NCBI RefSeq assembly: GCF_001592225.1
Contig: NZ_BCWN01000014.1
Location: forward strand, 1 to 64,000
Direction: 5' to 3'
Source of the DNA: Castellaniella caeni NBRC 101664
GTDB lineage: Bacteria > Pseudomonadota > Gammaproteobacteria > Burkholderiales > Burkholderiaceae_B
Length of the DNA: 64,000 bases
Shown: piece by piece, positions 8,310-16,590 of the stretch
Position numbering within the stretch: position 1 is the stretch's first letter
Layout of the letters: the number at the start of each line of letters is the position of its first letter
Made by a program: the position numbers and the translations under genes
Notes under the pieces: generated by a model
The model's database searches: none
What the model was told of the DNA's origin: nothing
The model's input: only the letters and a program-made list of their open reading frames with translations

Positions 8310-9337
8310 GCCAGGCCGGCCTCGCGGCGCAGGGCGATGGCGTCAGCCGCGTCGCCGAGGTCGGCGGGGCTGACGGCGGGCGGCATCAGCTGGTCGAAGG
8401 GCTTGAGGTCGAAGGGTGATTTCACGCCCGCGCGCAGGGGGTATTCGGCCACGGTATCGACCACGGCTTCCTGCCCGGCCTGGCTGACCATGAAGGCCAG
8501 CAGCTTCTGGGCCGCGTCGGGGTTGCGCGCCGTCTTCAGCACGCCCGCCGCCGACACCGTGATCAGGCATCCCGGATCTTTGGGGGCGGAATAGTGCAGG
8601 CCGGCTTTCATTTTGTCGGTGCCCACTTCGTTGGCGACGATGTACCAGTAGTAGTTGTTGACCAGCGCCGTGGCGATCTCGCCGCGCTCGACGGCGCGCA
8701 TGGCGGCCATGTTGCCGTTGTAGATGCGCCCGAATTCTTTCAGGCCCTTGAGCCAGTTGAGCGCCGCGTCGCGCCCCTTGAGCAGCTTGATGGCGATGAT
8801 CTGTTCTTGAAATGCCCCGCTGGTGGGCACGAAGCCCACGCGATCTTTCCAGGCCGCCGTGGCCATGTCCATGACCGACCCCGGCAGCTCGGACGCCTGG
8901 ATCATGTCTTTGTTGTAGACCGTGACGCGGCTGCGGGCGGTCACCCCCGTCCAGGTCTTGTCGCGCGCGGTGTAGCCCGGGCGCACCTGGCTCAGCGTGC
9001 TCTCGGGCAGGGCGGCCAGCAGCTGCTTTTCGGCCAGGGCCGCGACCGGCGGGCTTTCTTCTGCGTAGAACACGTCAGCCGGCGAGCGGTTGCCTTCTTC
9101 GATGATCTGGTTGGCCAGCTGGGTGCTGCTGCCTTTGCGGATTTCGACCTGGATGCCCGTGGCCTTGGTGAAGGCGGCAACCAGCGCCGTCGTGGTCTTG
9201 GCGTGCTGGCCGTTGTACAGCACCAGGGTCTGGGTTTGCGCGGCGCGGGCGCTGCGCAGGGCGGGCGCGCCGAGCAGGGCGCCAGCGCCCAGCACGATCC
9301 CGCTGCGTAGAAAGGCTCGACGTGAGGAGGTCTTCAT
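8306..9337 (-). CDS. fbpA: Periplasmic iron(III)-binding protein of ABC transporter
   Basis: Substrate-binding protein of the iron importer, 343 residues. The N-terminus has the twin-arginine-like SRRAFLRSG followed by a hydrophobic run and an ARA-A cleavage site near residue 33, so Tat export of a folded protein is plausible. The mature part begins QTLVLYNGQH, typical of FbpA/AfuA proteins, and contains FYAEESP and NNYYWYIV; paired tyrosines of this kind ligand iron in the family. First gene of fbpABC. An 18-base palindrome resembling a Fur site lies 46 bases upstream, suggesting induction by iron limitation. Confidence 0.92.
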   Translation of the reverse strand: MKTSSRRAFLRSGIVLGAGALLGAPALRSARAAQTQTLVLYNGQHAKTTTALVAAFTKATGIQVEIRKGSSTQLANQIIEEGNRSPADVFYAEESPPVAALAEKQLLAALPESTLSQVRPGYTARDKTWTGVTARSRVTVYNKDMIQASELPGSVMDMATAAWKDRVGFVPTSGAFQEQIIAIKLLKGRDAALNWLKGLKEFGRIYNGNMAAMRAVERGEIATALVNNYYWYIVANEVGTDKMKAGLHYSAPKDPGCLITVSAAGVLKTARNPDAAQKLLAFMVSQAGQEAVVDTVAEYPLRAGVKSPFDLKPFDQLMPPAVSPADLGDAADAIALRREAGLA

Positions 9338-9382
9338 GGCTTGTGGACTCTCGAAAAAAGGTCGAGACGATTGTAAAGCAAA

Positions 9383-9400
9383 TAAGAATGGTTATTCTTA
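9383..9400 (-). promoter_or_regulatory. Fur-like operator before fbpABC
   Basis: TAAGAAT (9383-9389) and ATTCTTA (9394-9400) form a perfect seven-base inverted repeat around GGTT. Its spacing and A/T-rich pattern resemble a Fur box and match many, not all, of the 19 consensus positions. It sits 46 bases before the iron-binding protein gene, where Fur repression would be expected, and contains the stop codon of the preceding aapM gene. Confidence 0.6.
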
Positions 9401-10498
9401 CGGGCGGCTGATGCGACGGTTGATGTGGCGCTCGACCCATTGGCTGTAGCGTGACATGCCGTAGCAGCAGACCAGGTAGATGGCACCGACGAAGAGATAG
9501 CCTTCGCGGAAGAAGGGCTTCCAGCTGGGGTCGCCCAACGCCAGCTTGAGCGCCCCGGTCAGGTCGTAGAGGCTGACCACCATCACGAGCGAGGTGTCCA
9601 TGAAGGTGCTGATGAAGGTATTGACCATGGGGGCCACCACGATGCGCAGGGCCTGCGGCAGGATGATGCTGCCCGTGGCCTGCCAGTAGCCCAGGCCCAG
9701 CGCCGAGGCGGCGTGGTACTGCCCTTTGGGGATGGCCTGCAGGCCGCCGCGGATCGTCTCCGCCAGGTAGGCCGCCGTGAACAGCACGATGCCGATCTGG
9801 ATGCGCAGCATGACGTCGATGTTGTATTCCGGCGGCAGGAACAGCGGAAACAGGAATGACGCCGTGAACAGCACCGTGATGAGCGGCACGCCGCGGATGA
9901 TCTCGACGTAGAAGATGCAGAACGAGCGGATGATGGGCATGTTCGAGCGCCGCCCCAGCGCGATCAGGATGGCCAGCGGCAGCGCCAGGAAGATGCCCAC
10001 CACCGTCAGCACCAGGGTGAGCGGAAACCCGCCCCACAGATTGGTTTCGACGCGGCTCATGCCCCAGAAGCCGCCCGTCATCAGCAGTACGAAGATCAGC
10101 AGCGCGGCCGCCCAGAGCCCCGCCAGCCAGGTTTTCCAGAAACGCCGGAAGCAGCTGATGAACAGCGCGCCGCCGAGGATCAGGGTGGCGACGAGCGGGC
10201 GCCATTGTTCGGCGTAGGGGTAGCGGCCAAAGAGGATCAGCCGCGCCTTTTCGGCGACGAAACCCCAGCAGGCGCCTTCGCCCTGGGCGGCGCGGCAGAG
10301 CTTGACGTCGGGCACGAAGACGGCATGGCCGAGCGCCCAGGCGTAGACGGGCGGGATGGCCGCCACCAGCAGGGCGCCGATGACCAGGGTGACGAGGCTG
10401 CTGATCCAGCTGGAAAACAGGTTGCGCCGCACCCAGGCGAGCAGCGGGCCGACGAAGGGCAGCGGCGGATTCAGCGGCGAGTGGGGCCGGGATGTCAT
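9398..10498 (-). CDS. aapM: Polar amino-acid ABC transporter permease (AapM type)
   Basis: Inner-membrane permease subunit of a general L-amino-acid ABC importer, 366 residues. An N-terminal extension with about three membrane helices precedes the HisM/GlnP-like permease core, which starts near RVETNLWGGFPLTLVL. The coupling loop is recognisable around GLQAIPKGQYHAASALGLG. This long N-terminal form is characteristic of AapM/BztC rather than simple GlnP proteins. It follows aapQ by seven bases and would pair with it as a heterodimer. The stop codon lies inside the Fur-like palindrome. No aapP ATPase gene follows, as it does in the usual aapJQMP operon. Confidence 0.9.
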   Translation of the reverse strand: MTSRPHSPLNPPLPFVGPLLAWVRRNLFSSWISSLVTLVIGALLVAAIPPVYAWALGHAVFVPDVKLCRAAQGEGACWGFVAEKARLILFGRYPYAEQWRPLVATLILGGALFISCFRRFWKTWLAGLWAAALLIFVLLMTGGFWGMSRVETNLWGGFPLTLVLTVVGIFLALPLAILIALGRRSNMPIIRSFCIFYVEIIRGVPLITVLFTASFLFPLFLPPEYNIDVMLRIQIGIVLFTAAYLAETIRGGLQAIPKGQYHAASALGLGYWQATGSIILPQALRIVVAPMVNTFISTFMDTSLVMVVSLYDLTGALKLALGDPSWKPFFREGYLFVGAIYLVCCYGMSRYSQWVERHINRRISRP

Positions 10499-10505
10499 GG
10501 TCGGC

Positions 10506-11699
10506 CTACCTTTCCACCAGCGCGACGCGGCGGTTGTACCAGTTCATGTAGAGGGCGATGACCAGGCTGATGAGCAGGTACACCAGCATGATGATGGAAA
10601 TGCATTCCAGCGCCTGGCCGTTCTGGTTGATCGAGGTATTGGCGATCGAGACGATGTCGGGGTAGCCCACGGTCACGGCCAGCGACGAGTTCTTGGCTAG
10701 GTTGAGATACTGGCTGGTGATGGGCGGCACGATGACGCGCATGGCCTGCGGCAGGATGATCCAGCGCAGGCTTTGCGCCCGCGTGAGCCCCAGGGCCGCC
10801 CCGGCGTTGAGTTGCCCTTCGGATACGGCGAGGATGCCCGCGCGCACGATTTCGGCAATGTAGCTGGAGGTGTACAGGGTGAGGCCCGCCAGCAGCGCCA
10901 GGAATTCGGGCGTGAGCGAGATGCCGCCGCTGATGTTGAAGATCGAGATTTCGGGGACGTCGAATTGGTGGGGGGCGCCGCCCGCCAGCCAGCCGACCAG
11001 GGGCAGGCCCACGACGCACAGCAGCGCCGGCAGGCGGCGCGGGCGCCCGCCCGTGCGCGCCTGCCGCTTTTGCGCGCGGCGCAGCAGCCACCAGGCCCCC
11101 AGGCAGCCCAGCGGCAGGCCGACCAGGGCCGGAGCCCAGGCCATCGACCACACGGGCACCGGCATCTGCAGGCCGCTCTTGCTGAGGTACGTGTAGGGCA
11201 GCAGCGTCAAGGCGTCGTGCGCCGAGGGCAGCAGCTGCGTGATGACGAGGTAGAGCGCCAGCAGCTGGATGAGCAGCGGGACGTTGCGCAGGATTTCGAC
11301 ATAGACGTCGCACAGCTTGCGCAGCAGAAAATTATGCGACAGGCGGCCAATGCCCGCGAGTGTGCCCAGGATCGTGGCCAGCACGATGCCCAGCAGCGAG
11401 ACGCGCAGGGTATTGCCCACGCCCACCAGGAATGCGCGCAGATAGGTGTCGCTGGCCACGTAGGGAAAGGCTGATTCGCCGATGTCGAAGCCCGCGGGCT
11501 GCAGCAGAAAGCCAAAGCCCGACTTCACCTGCATGGCCGCCAGGTTTTGTTCGGTGTTGGAAAACAGCACCCAGCCCAGGTACAGCAGGGCGAGGACGGC
11601 CACGATCTGGTAGACGAGGCTGCGGCGCCCCACGTGTGAGCCGCCTTGCGGGACGGCGGTGCGCTGCGTGCCTGGCGGCTTAGCGCACGGGAGGCGCAT
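10506..11699 (-). CDS. aapQ: Polar amino-acid ABC transporter permease (AapQ type)
   Basis: Second permease subunit of the amino-acid importer, 397 residues. The core carries the family coupling segment around GILAVSEGQLNAGAALGLT and the pattern PPITSQYLNLAKNSSLAV, which is strongly typical of AapQ/BztB. A large loop sits between the first helices and the core. The start is uncertain: ATG 11699 overlaps the aapJ coding end by 20 bases and has only a weak ribosome-binding site, and GTG 11633 is an alternative with better N-terminal similarity to the family (RSLVYQIVAVL). Middle gene of aapJ-aapQ-aapM. Confidence 0.9.
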   Translation of the reverse strand: MRLPCAKPPGTQRTAVPQGGSHVGRRSLVYQIVAVLALLYLGWVLFSNTEQNLAAMQVKSGFGFLLQPAGFDIGESAFPYVASDTYLRAFLVGVGNTLRVSLLGIVLATILGTLAGIGRLSHNFLLRKLCDVYVEILRNVPLLIQLLALYLVITQLLPSAHDALTLLPYTYLSKSGLQMPVPVWSMAWAPALVGLPLGCLGAWWLLRRAQKRQARTGGRPRRLPALLCVVGLPLVGWLAGGAPHQFDVPEISIFNISGGISLTPEFLALLAGLTLYTSSYIAEIVRAGILAVSEGQLNAGAALGLTRAQSLRWIILPQAMRVIVPPITSQYLNLAKNSSLAVTVGYPDIVSIANTSINQNGQALECISIIMLVYLLISLVIALYMNWYNRRVALVER

Positions 11700-12705
11700 A
11701 GACCAGGCCGCCTTGCGTCCAGAGCTTGTTCACGCCGCGCGGCAGTTTCAGGGCCGAGTGCTCGCCCATGTTGCGGTCGAAGCTTTCGCCGTAGTTGCCC
11801 ACCTGCTTGATGATGCGATAGGCCCAGTCTTTGTCCAGGCCCAGCAGCTTGCCCATGTCTTCGTCGGTGCCCAGCAAGCGCTGCACGTTGGGGTCTTTGC
11901 TTTCGGCCTTGACCTGATCGACGTTGGCCTGCGTGATGCCCATCTCTTCGGCGTTCTGCATGGCGAACAGCGCCCACTTCACGATGGCGAACCATTCGTC
12001 GTCGCCACGGCGCACCACCGGGCCCAGCGGCTCTTTGGAGATGACGTCGGGCAGGATGACGTAGTCGTCAGCCTTGGGGTTTTGCACGCGGATGCCGGCC
12101 AGTTCAGACATGTCGGTGGAGATGACCTGGCAGCGCCCGCCGAAGAAGGCGGTGTGCGCCCCTTCGGGCGAATCGAAGACCACCGGCTTGTAGGGGATGT
12201 GGTGCGCGCTGAAGTAGTCGGCCACGTTCTTTTCGGACGTGGTGCCCGACTGCAGGCAGATTTCGGCGTTTTTCAGTTCACTGGCGCTTTTCACGCCGAA
12301 CTTCTTGGGCACCATGAAGCCTTGCCCGTCGTAGTAGTTGATGCCGGTGAAGACCACCCCCAGCGAGGCATCGCGCGTGAGCGACCAGGTGGTGTTGCGC
12401 GACAGCATGTCGATTTCGCCCGACTGCAGCGCGGTGAAGCGCTGCGGCGGGTTGAGCGGCACGAATTTCACCTTGGTGGCGTCTTTCAGCACGGCGGCGG
12501 CCACCGCGCGGCAGACGTCCACGTCCAGACCGCGCCATTCACCCTTGCTGTCGGTGCCGGAAAAACCGGGGGCCGACGTGTTGACGCCGCAGGCCAGCTG
12601 GTCGTGCGCGCGCACGGAGTCGAGCACTTTGCCTGCGTGCGCCGTGCCGCCGACGGCAAGCGTCAGGCCGGCCAGGGCAATGGCCAGGCGGGTGGGGGTC
12701 TTCAT
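11680..12705 (-). CDS. aapJ: Periplasmic L-amino-acid-binding protein (AapJ type)
   Basis: Solute-binding protein of the general amino-acid importer, 341 residues. A Sec signal peptide (MKTPTRLAIALAGLTLAVGG, cleaved after AHA near residue 24) precedes the mature protein. Family signatures are CGVNTSAPGFSGTD and GLDVDVCRAVAAAV near the N-terminus and DKDWAYRIIKQVGNYGE near the end. An AGGAGA ribosome-binding site lies just before ATG 12705. First gene of the aapJQM set, and presumably delivers polar amino acids to AapQ/AapM. The ATP-hydrolysing partner must come from elsewhere. Confidence 0.94.
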   Translation of the reverse strand: MKTPTRLAIALAGLTLAVGGTAHAGKVLDSVRAHDQLACGVNTSAPGFSGTDSKGEWRGLDVDVCRAVAAAVLKDATKVKFVPLNPPQRFTALQSGEIDMLSRNTTWSLTRDASLGVVFTGINYYDGQGFMVPKKFGVKSASELKNAEICLQSGTTSEKNVADYFSAHHIPYKPVVFDSPEGAHTAFFGGRCQVISTDMSELAGIRVQNPKADDYVILPDVISKEPLGPVVRRGDDEWFAIVKWALFAMQNAEEMGITQANVDQVKAESKDPNVQRLLGTDEDMGKLLGLDKDWAYRIIKQVGNYGESFDRNMGEHSALKLPRGVNKLWTQGGLVYAPPVR

Positions 12706-12783
12706 GGGGTTCTCCTCTGTGCCGGTGGGCGGTTTGTTGTGTGTTTTTGAAGGGCTTCATGCTGAGGCAGCGGCTCAGGCTTG

Positions 12784-14286
12784 TCAATCCTCGCCAAACC
12801 GGATGCCCTGGGCCAGCGGCAAGGCGTGAGAATAGTTGATGGTGTTGGTGGCGCGGCGCATATACGACTTCCAGGCATCCGAGCCCGATTCGCGGCCGCC
12901 ACCGGTTTCTTTCTCGCCGCCGAAGGCCCCGCCGATTTCGGCCCCCGAGGTGCCGATGTTGACGTTGGCGATGCCGCAGTCCGATCCACCGGAGCTGAGA
13001 AACTGTTCGGCCTCGAGCAGGTTGGTGGTGAAGATGGCCGACGACAGGCCCTGCGGCACGGCATTGTGCATGTGCAGCGCCTCGTCGAACGTGCGGTAGC
13101 GCATCACGTACAGGATGGGGGCAAAGGTTTCCTGGCAGACCAGGTCGGTTTGTGCGGGCATTTCAACCAAGGCCGGGCGCACGTACCAGGCGTGCGGATA
13201 GCGCTCGGCCAGCGCGCGTTCGCCGCCCGTGACCTGGCCACCCTGCGCGCGGGCCGCGTCCAGCGCCGTCTGCATGGCCTCGAAGGCGCGCCGGTCGATG
13301 AGCGGCCCCACCAGGGTGTGCGCCTCGAGCGGGTTGCCCACCGTGGCGCTGGCGTAGGCGGCCTTCAGGCGCGCCATCAGGGTGTCGGCCACGTCTTCGT
13401 GCACGATGAGGCGCCGCGTGGTGGTGCAGCGCTGGCCGGCCGTGCCGATGGCGCCAAAGACGATGCCGCGCAGGGCCATGTCCAGGTTGGCCGAAGGCGC
13501 CACGACGATGGCGTTGTTGCCGCCCAGTTCGAGCAGGCAGCGGCCAAAGCGCTGGGCCACGCGCGGCCCCACCTGGCGGCCCATGCGGGTGGAACCCGTG
13601 GCCGAGACCAGCGCCACGCGCGGGTCGTCGATCAGGGCTTCGCCGACTTCGCGCGCGCCGATGACGATTTGCACCAGGTGTTCGGGGGCTTCGGTGTAGC
13701 GCGCCAGCGCCCGCTGGAACAGCGCTTCGCAGGCCAGGGCGCACAGCGGCGTTTTTTCGGAGGGCTTCCAGATGACGGGGTCGCCGCAGACCAGCGCCAG
13801 CGCCGTGTTCCACGACCACACGGCCACGGGGAAGTTGAAGGCGGAAATGACGGCCACGACGCCCAGCGGGTGCCAGGATTCCATCATGCGGTGGCCTGGG
13901 CGCTCAGACGCGATGGTCAGCCCGTGCAGCTGGCGCGACAGGCCCACGGCGAAGTCGCAGATGTCGATCATTTCTTGCACTTCGCCTTCGCCTTCGGCGG
14001 CGATCTTGCCGGCTTCGAGACTGACCAGGCGGCCCAGGGCCTGCTTGTGGGTGCGCAGTTCGTCGGCGAACAGGCGCACCAGTTCGCCGCGCCGCGGCCC
14101 GGGCACTTCGCGCCAGGCGAGAAACGCCGCCTGCGCCTGGGCGGCGATGCGGGCGACGTCTTGCGGACTGTGCGTGTGAAGATCGGCCAGGTGGCTGCCG
14201 TCGATGGGCGAGTGCACGGCCAGCGTGCCGCCTGTGAGCGTGTCTGACGAGAGGCCGAAAGAATGCAGCAGATCGTGCGTGTCCAT
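12784..14286 (-). CDS. amaB: Aldehyde dehydrogenase, ALDH7 / piperideine-6-carboxylate dehydrogenase type
   Basis: NAD(P)-dependent aldehyde dehydrogenase of 500 residues, closest in pattern to antiquitin/AmaB enzymes, which oxidise delta-1-piperideine-6-carboxylate (aminoadipate semialdehyde) to 2-aminoadipate in lysine catabolism. The catalytic glutamate is in ELGGNNAIV and the catalytic cysteine in GTAGQRCTTTRRL, both standard. ATG 14286 has GGAG eight bases upstream; an in-frame TTG at 14304 is less likely. It is divergent from an FAD-dependent oxidoreductase gene, an arrangement recalling the pipecolate oxidase/AmaB pair of pseudomonads, and lies near argP-lysE. Substrate assignment is inference from family and context. 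Confidence 0.85.
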   Translation of the reverse strand: MDTHDLLHSFGLSSDTLTGGTLAVHSPIDGSHLADLHTHSPQDVARIAAQAQAAFLAWREVPGPRRGELVRLFADELRTHKQALGRLVSLEAGKIAAEGEGEVQEMIDICDFAVGLSRQLHGLTIASERPGHRMMESWHPLGVVAVISAFNFPVAVWSWNTALALVCGDPVIWKPSEKTPLCALACEALFQRALARYTEAPEHLVQIVIGAREVGEALIDDPRVALVSATGSTRMGRQVGPRVAQRFGRCLLELGGNNAIVVAPSANLDMALRGIVFGAIGTAGQRCTTTRRLIVHEDVADTLMARLKAAYASATVGNPLEAHTLVGPLIDRRAFEAMQTALDAARAQGGQVTGGERALAERYPHAWYVRPALVEMPAQTDLVCQETFAPILYVMRYRTFDEALHMHNAVPQGLSSAIFTTNLLEAEQFLSSGGSDCGIANVNIGTSGAEIGGAFGGEKETGGGRESGSDAWKSYMRRATNTINYSHALPLAQGIRFGED

Positions 14287-14629
14287 GCGGTGTGCTCCGT
14301 GCAAGTGCGCTGCGCGCCCGGCGGGCAGCCGTGCGCGCGTGGGTCTTGGCCGCGCCCGGCCCCCAGCGTGCCGTGGGGGCGCAGCCCGGTATTCCGGTAT
14401 TCGCGGCTGTGCGGTTCAGGATAGCACGCGGATTTCTGTCTGGAAAAAATTTTCTTTTAGGGAAAATGCTTAGAGCAATCAGAAAAAATTGGTTTGAAAA
14501 TAAGGCATTGCCGAAAGGCGTGGTGTGCGCACCGCTCATCTGGCGGCGGGTCGGCTTGCCTTGACGGCAAGGGCGCCGCCGGGGCCTGGGCGAGGCGCGC
14601 CGCGCAGTACAGCCCAGGAGCCTCCTTCG
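14287..14629. promoter_or_regulatory. Divergent intergenic region with possible operator
   Basis: This 343-base gap separates the divergent aldehyde dehydrogenase and FAD oxidoreductase genes. Its centre is conspicuously A/T-rich compared with the genes. ATTTTC (14449-14454) and GAAAAT (14462-14467) make a perfect six-base inverted repeat with a seven-base spacer, a plausible operator for the nearby XRE-cupin regulator. No gene is seen in it. Confidence 0.35.
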
Positions 14630-15817
14630 ATGTCGCAGACGCATTTCGACGTAGTGATTGCCGGTGGCGCCGCCGTTGGCAGCGCCACGGCCTATTTCCT
14701 GACGACCCACCCCGGTTTTCGCGGCACGGTGGCCGTCATCGAGCCCGATCCCAGCTATCAGCATTGCGCCACGGCGCTGTCGGCGGCGTCCATCCGGCAC
14801 CAGTTTTCCACGGCGGAAAACATCCAGATGTCGCTCTTCGGCACGCGGTTCCTGCGCGGCTTTGCCCAGGCCTTGGCGGTGGACGGCGAGCAGCCCGACG
14901 CGGCCTTTCGCGAGGGCGGCTACCTGTTTCTGGCCACGCCGCGCGGCTGGCCGGTGCTGCAAGAAAACCAGGCCCTGCAACGCAGCCTGGGGGCCGATAT
15001 CGCCTTGCTGGATAGCGCCGCGCTGCGGGCGCGTTATCCCTGGCTGGACGTGGCCGATCTGGCGGGCGGCGCCCTGGGCCTGAGCGGCGAGGGCTGGCTG
15101 GATGCCTACGGCATGCTGCAAGGGCTGCGGCGCAAAGCCATTGCCCAGGGCGCGGTGTATCTGCCGCGCCGGGTGGTGGGGCTCGGGCTTGCAGGGGGCC
15201 GGGTCGGCCAGGTGCGCCTGGACGACGGGCAGGTACTGTCCTGCGGGGCGCTGGTCAATGCGGCGGGCACGGGTGCCCCGGCGCTGGCGCGGCTGGCGGG
15301 CATCGAGCTGCCGGTGCAGACCCGCAAGCGCAGCGTCTTTTACGTGCAGTGCCCGCAGCCGCTGCCCGGCTGCCCCATGGTCATCGACCCCAGCGGCGCC
15401 TATTTTCGCCCCGAGGGGCAGGGCTTCATCATGGGGGTCGCGCCTTCGCCCGATCACGATCCCGAGTGCGCCGTCACCGATTTCGACGTGCAGCACGCCC
15501 TGTTCGACGAGGTGCTGTGGCCCACGCTCGCCCAGCGGGTGCCGGCCTTCGAGGCCCTGCGCTGCACGCGCAGCTGGGCCGGGCACTACGACTACAACCT
15601 CGTCGATCAGAACGTCATCCTCGGGCTGCATCCGGCGCTGGACAACCTGTATTTCGCCAATGGCTTCAGCGGACACGGCATGCAGCAGTCGCCCGCCGTG
15701 GGGCGCGCCTTGTCCGAACTGATCGTGTCCGGCGGCTTCCAGACGCTCGACCTTGGTCGTCTGGGGTGGGGCCGCATTCTCGAAGGCCGGCCGATCATCG
15801 AAAAGAATGTGGTTTAG
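14630..15817 (+). CDS. FAD-dependent oxidoreductase (DAO family), probable amine/amino-acid oxidase
   Basis: Flavoprotein of 395 residues with an N-terminal dinucleotide fold (VVIAGGAAVGSATAYF) and FAD-contacting acidic residue about 35 residues later (VIEPDP). Late in the protein GLHPALDNLYFANGFSGHG matches the C-terminal FAD motif of sarcosine-oxidase-like DAO enzymes. Such enzymes oxidise N-alkyl or cyclic amino acids. AGGAG nine bases before ATG 14630 fixes the start. Divergence from the AmaB-type dehydrogenase makes pipecolate, giving piperideine-6-carboxylate, an attractive substrate; this is inference. A membrane partner is not evident. Confidence 0.85.
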   Translation: MSQTHFDVVIAGGAAVGSATAYFLTTHPGFRGTVAVIEPDPSYQHCATALSAASIRHQFSTAENIQMSLFGTRFLRGFAQALAVDGEQPDAAFREGGYLFLATPRGWPVLQENQALQRSLGADIALLDSAALRARYPWLDVADLAGGALGLSGEGWLDAYGMLQGLRRKAIAQGAVYLPRRVVGLGLAGGRVGQVRLDDGQVLSCGALVNAAGTGAPALARLAGIELPVQTRKRSVFYVQCPQPLPGCPMVIDPSGAYFRPEGQGFIMGVAPSPDHDPECAVTDFDVQHALFDEVLWPTLAQRVPAFEALRCTRSWAGHYDYNLVDQNVILGLHPALDNLYFANGFSGHGMQQSPAVGRALSELIVSGGFQTLDLGRLGWGRILEGRPIIEKNVV

Positions 15818-15886
15818 CGGCCCGCAGCCGACGGGCGTGCGAGCCCGCGGCAGCGGCGCCGGGTGCGCGGGGGCAGCGAGCAGGCA

Positions 15887-16501
15887 ATGACTATCACAGA
15901 AGACGACAAATTGAGTTCAACGCAGGTGCGCGAGCGCCAATCCGCCCTGGCCGGGCGCCTGAAGTCGCTGCGTTTGCAGCGCGGCTGGACGCAAGGCCAG
16001 GCGGGCGAGGCCAGCGGGGTGTCGGTCTCGGCGCTGTCCAAGATTGAAAACGGCCTGGTGTCGCCCACCTACGATGTGCTCTTGCGCCTGGCCCACGGCC
16101 TGGGCGTGGACATTGCCGAACTGTTCGTACCCGCCCAGGCGCACATGGGGGCCGGGCGGCGCAGCATCGAGCGCGCCGGGCAAGGGGAACTGCACGACAC
16201 GCCACTCTACCGCCACCAGCTGCTGTGCTCGCAGCTGGCGCACAAGAGCATGATGCCGTTTCGCAGCGTCATCAAAGCCTTCAGTCTTGCGCCGGACGAG
16301 GGCTGGAGCCGCCACGACGGTGAAGAATTCGTCTACGTGCTGGCGGGCGCCATCGAGCTGCATACCGAGTACTACCAGCCCGTCACCTTGAGCGCGGGCG
16401 ACTGTTTTTATATTGACAGCCGCATGCGGCATCGGGTCATCAACGCCGGTGCGCATGAGTCCGAGGTGCTGTGGCTGAGCACCACGCCGGTCGAAGCGTG
16501 A
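15887..16501 (+). CDS. XRE-cupin transcriptional regulator
   Basis: DNA-binding regulator of 204 residues. An XRE helix-turn-helix occupies about residues 20-75 (LKSLRLQRGWTQGQAGEASG then SALSKIENGLVSPTYDVLLR), and a cupin ligand-binding barrel fills about 125-200 (EEFVYVLAGAIELHTEY, then a late SRMRHRVINAG). Proteins of this form commonly sense the substrate of the catabolic genes beside them; PuuR is one example. It lies between the FAD oxidoreductase and the ThDP enzyme, all on the plus strand with short gaps, so it probably controls this cluster. Confidence 0.9.
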   Translation: MTITEDDKLSSTQVRERQSALAGRLKSLRLQRGWTQGQAGEASGVSVSALSKIENGLVSPTYDVLLRLAHGLGVDIAELFVPAQAHMGAGRRSIERAGQGELHDTPLYRHQLLCSQLAHKSMMPFRSVIKAFSLAPDEGWSRHDGEEFVYVLAGAIELHTEYYQPVTLSAGDCFYIDSRMRHRVINAGAHESEVLWLSTTPVEA

Positions 16502-16590
16502 ACAGGGCGGGCCGCGGGTTGGCGGGGTGAAGGTGATCTTGGACGCTGCCTGTCTGGCAGGGTCAGGCATGTTGCGAAAAGGAAAATGTG

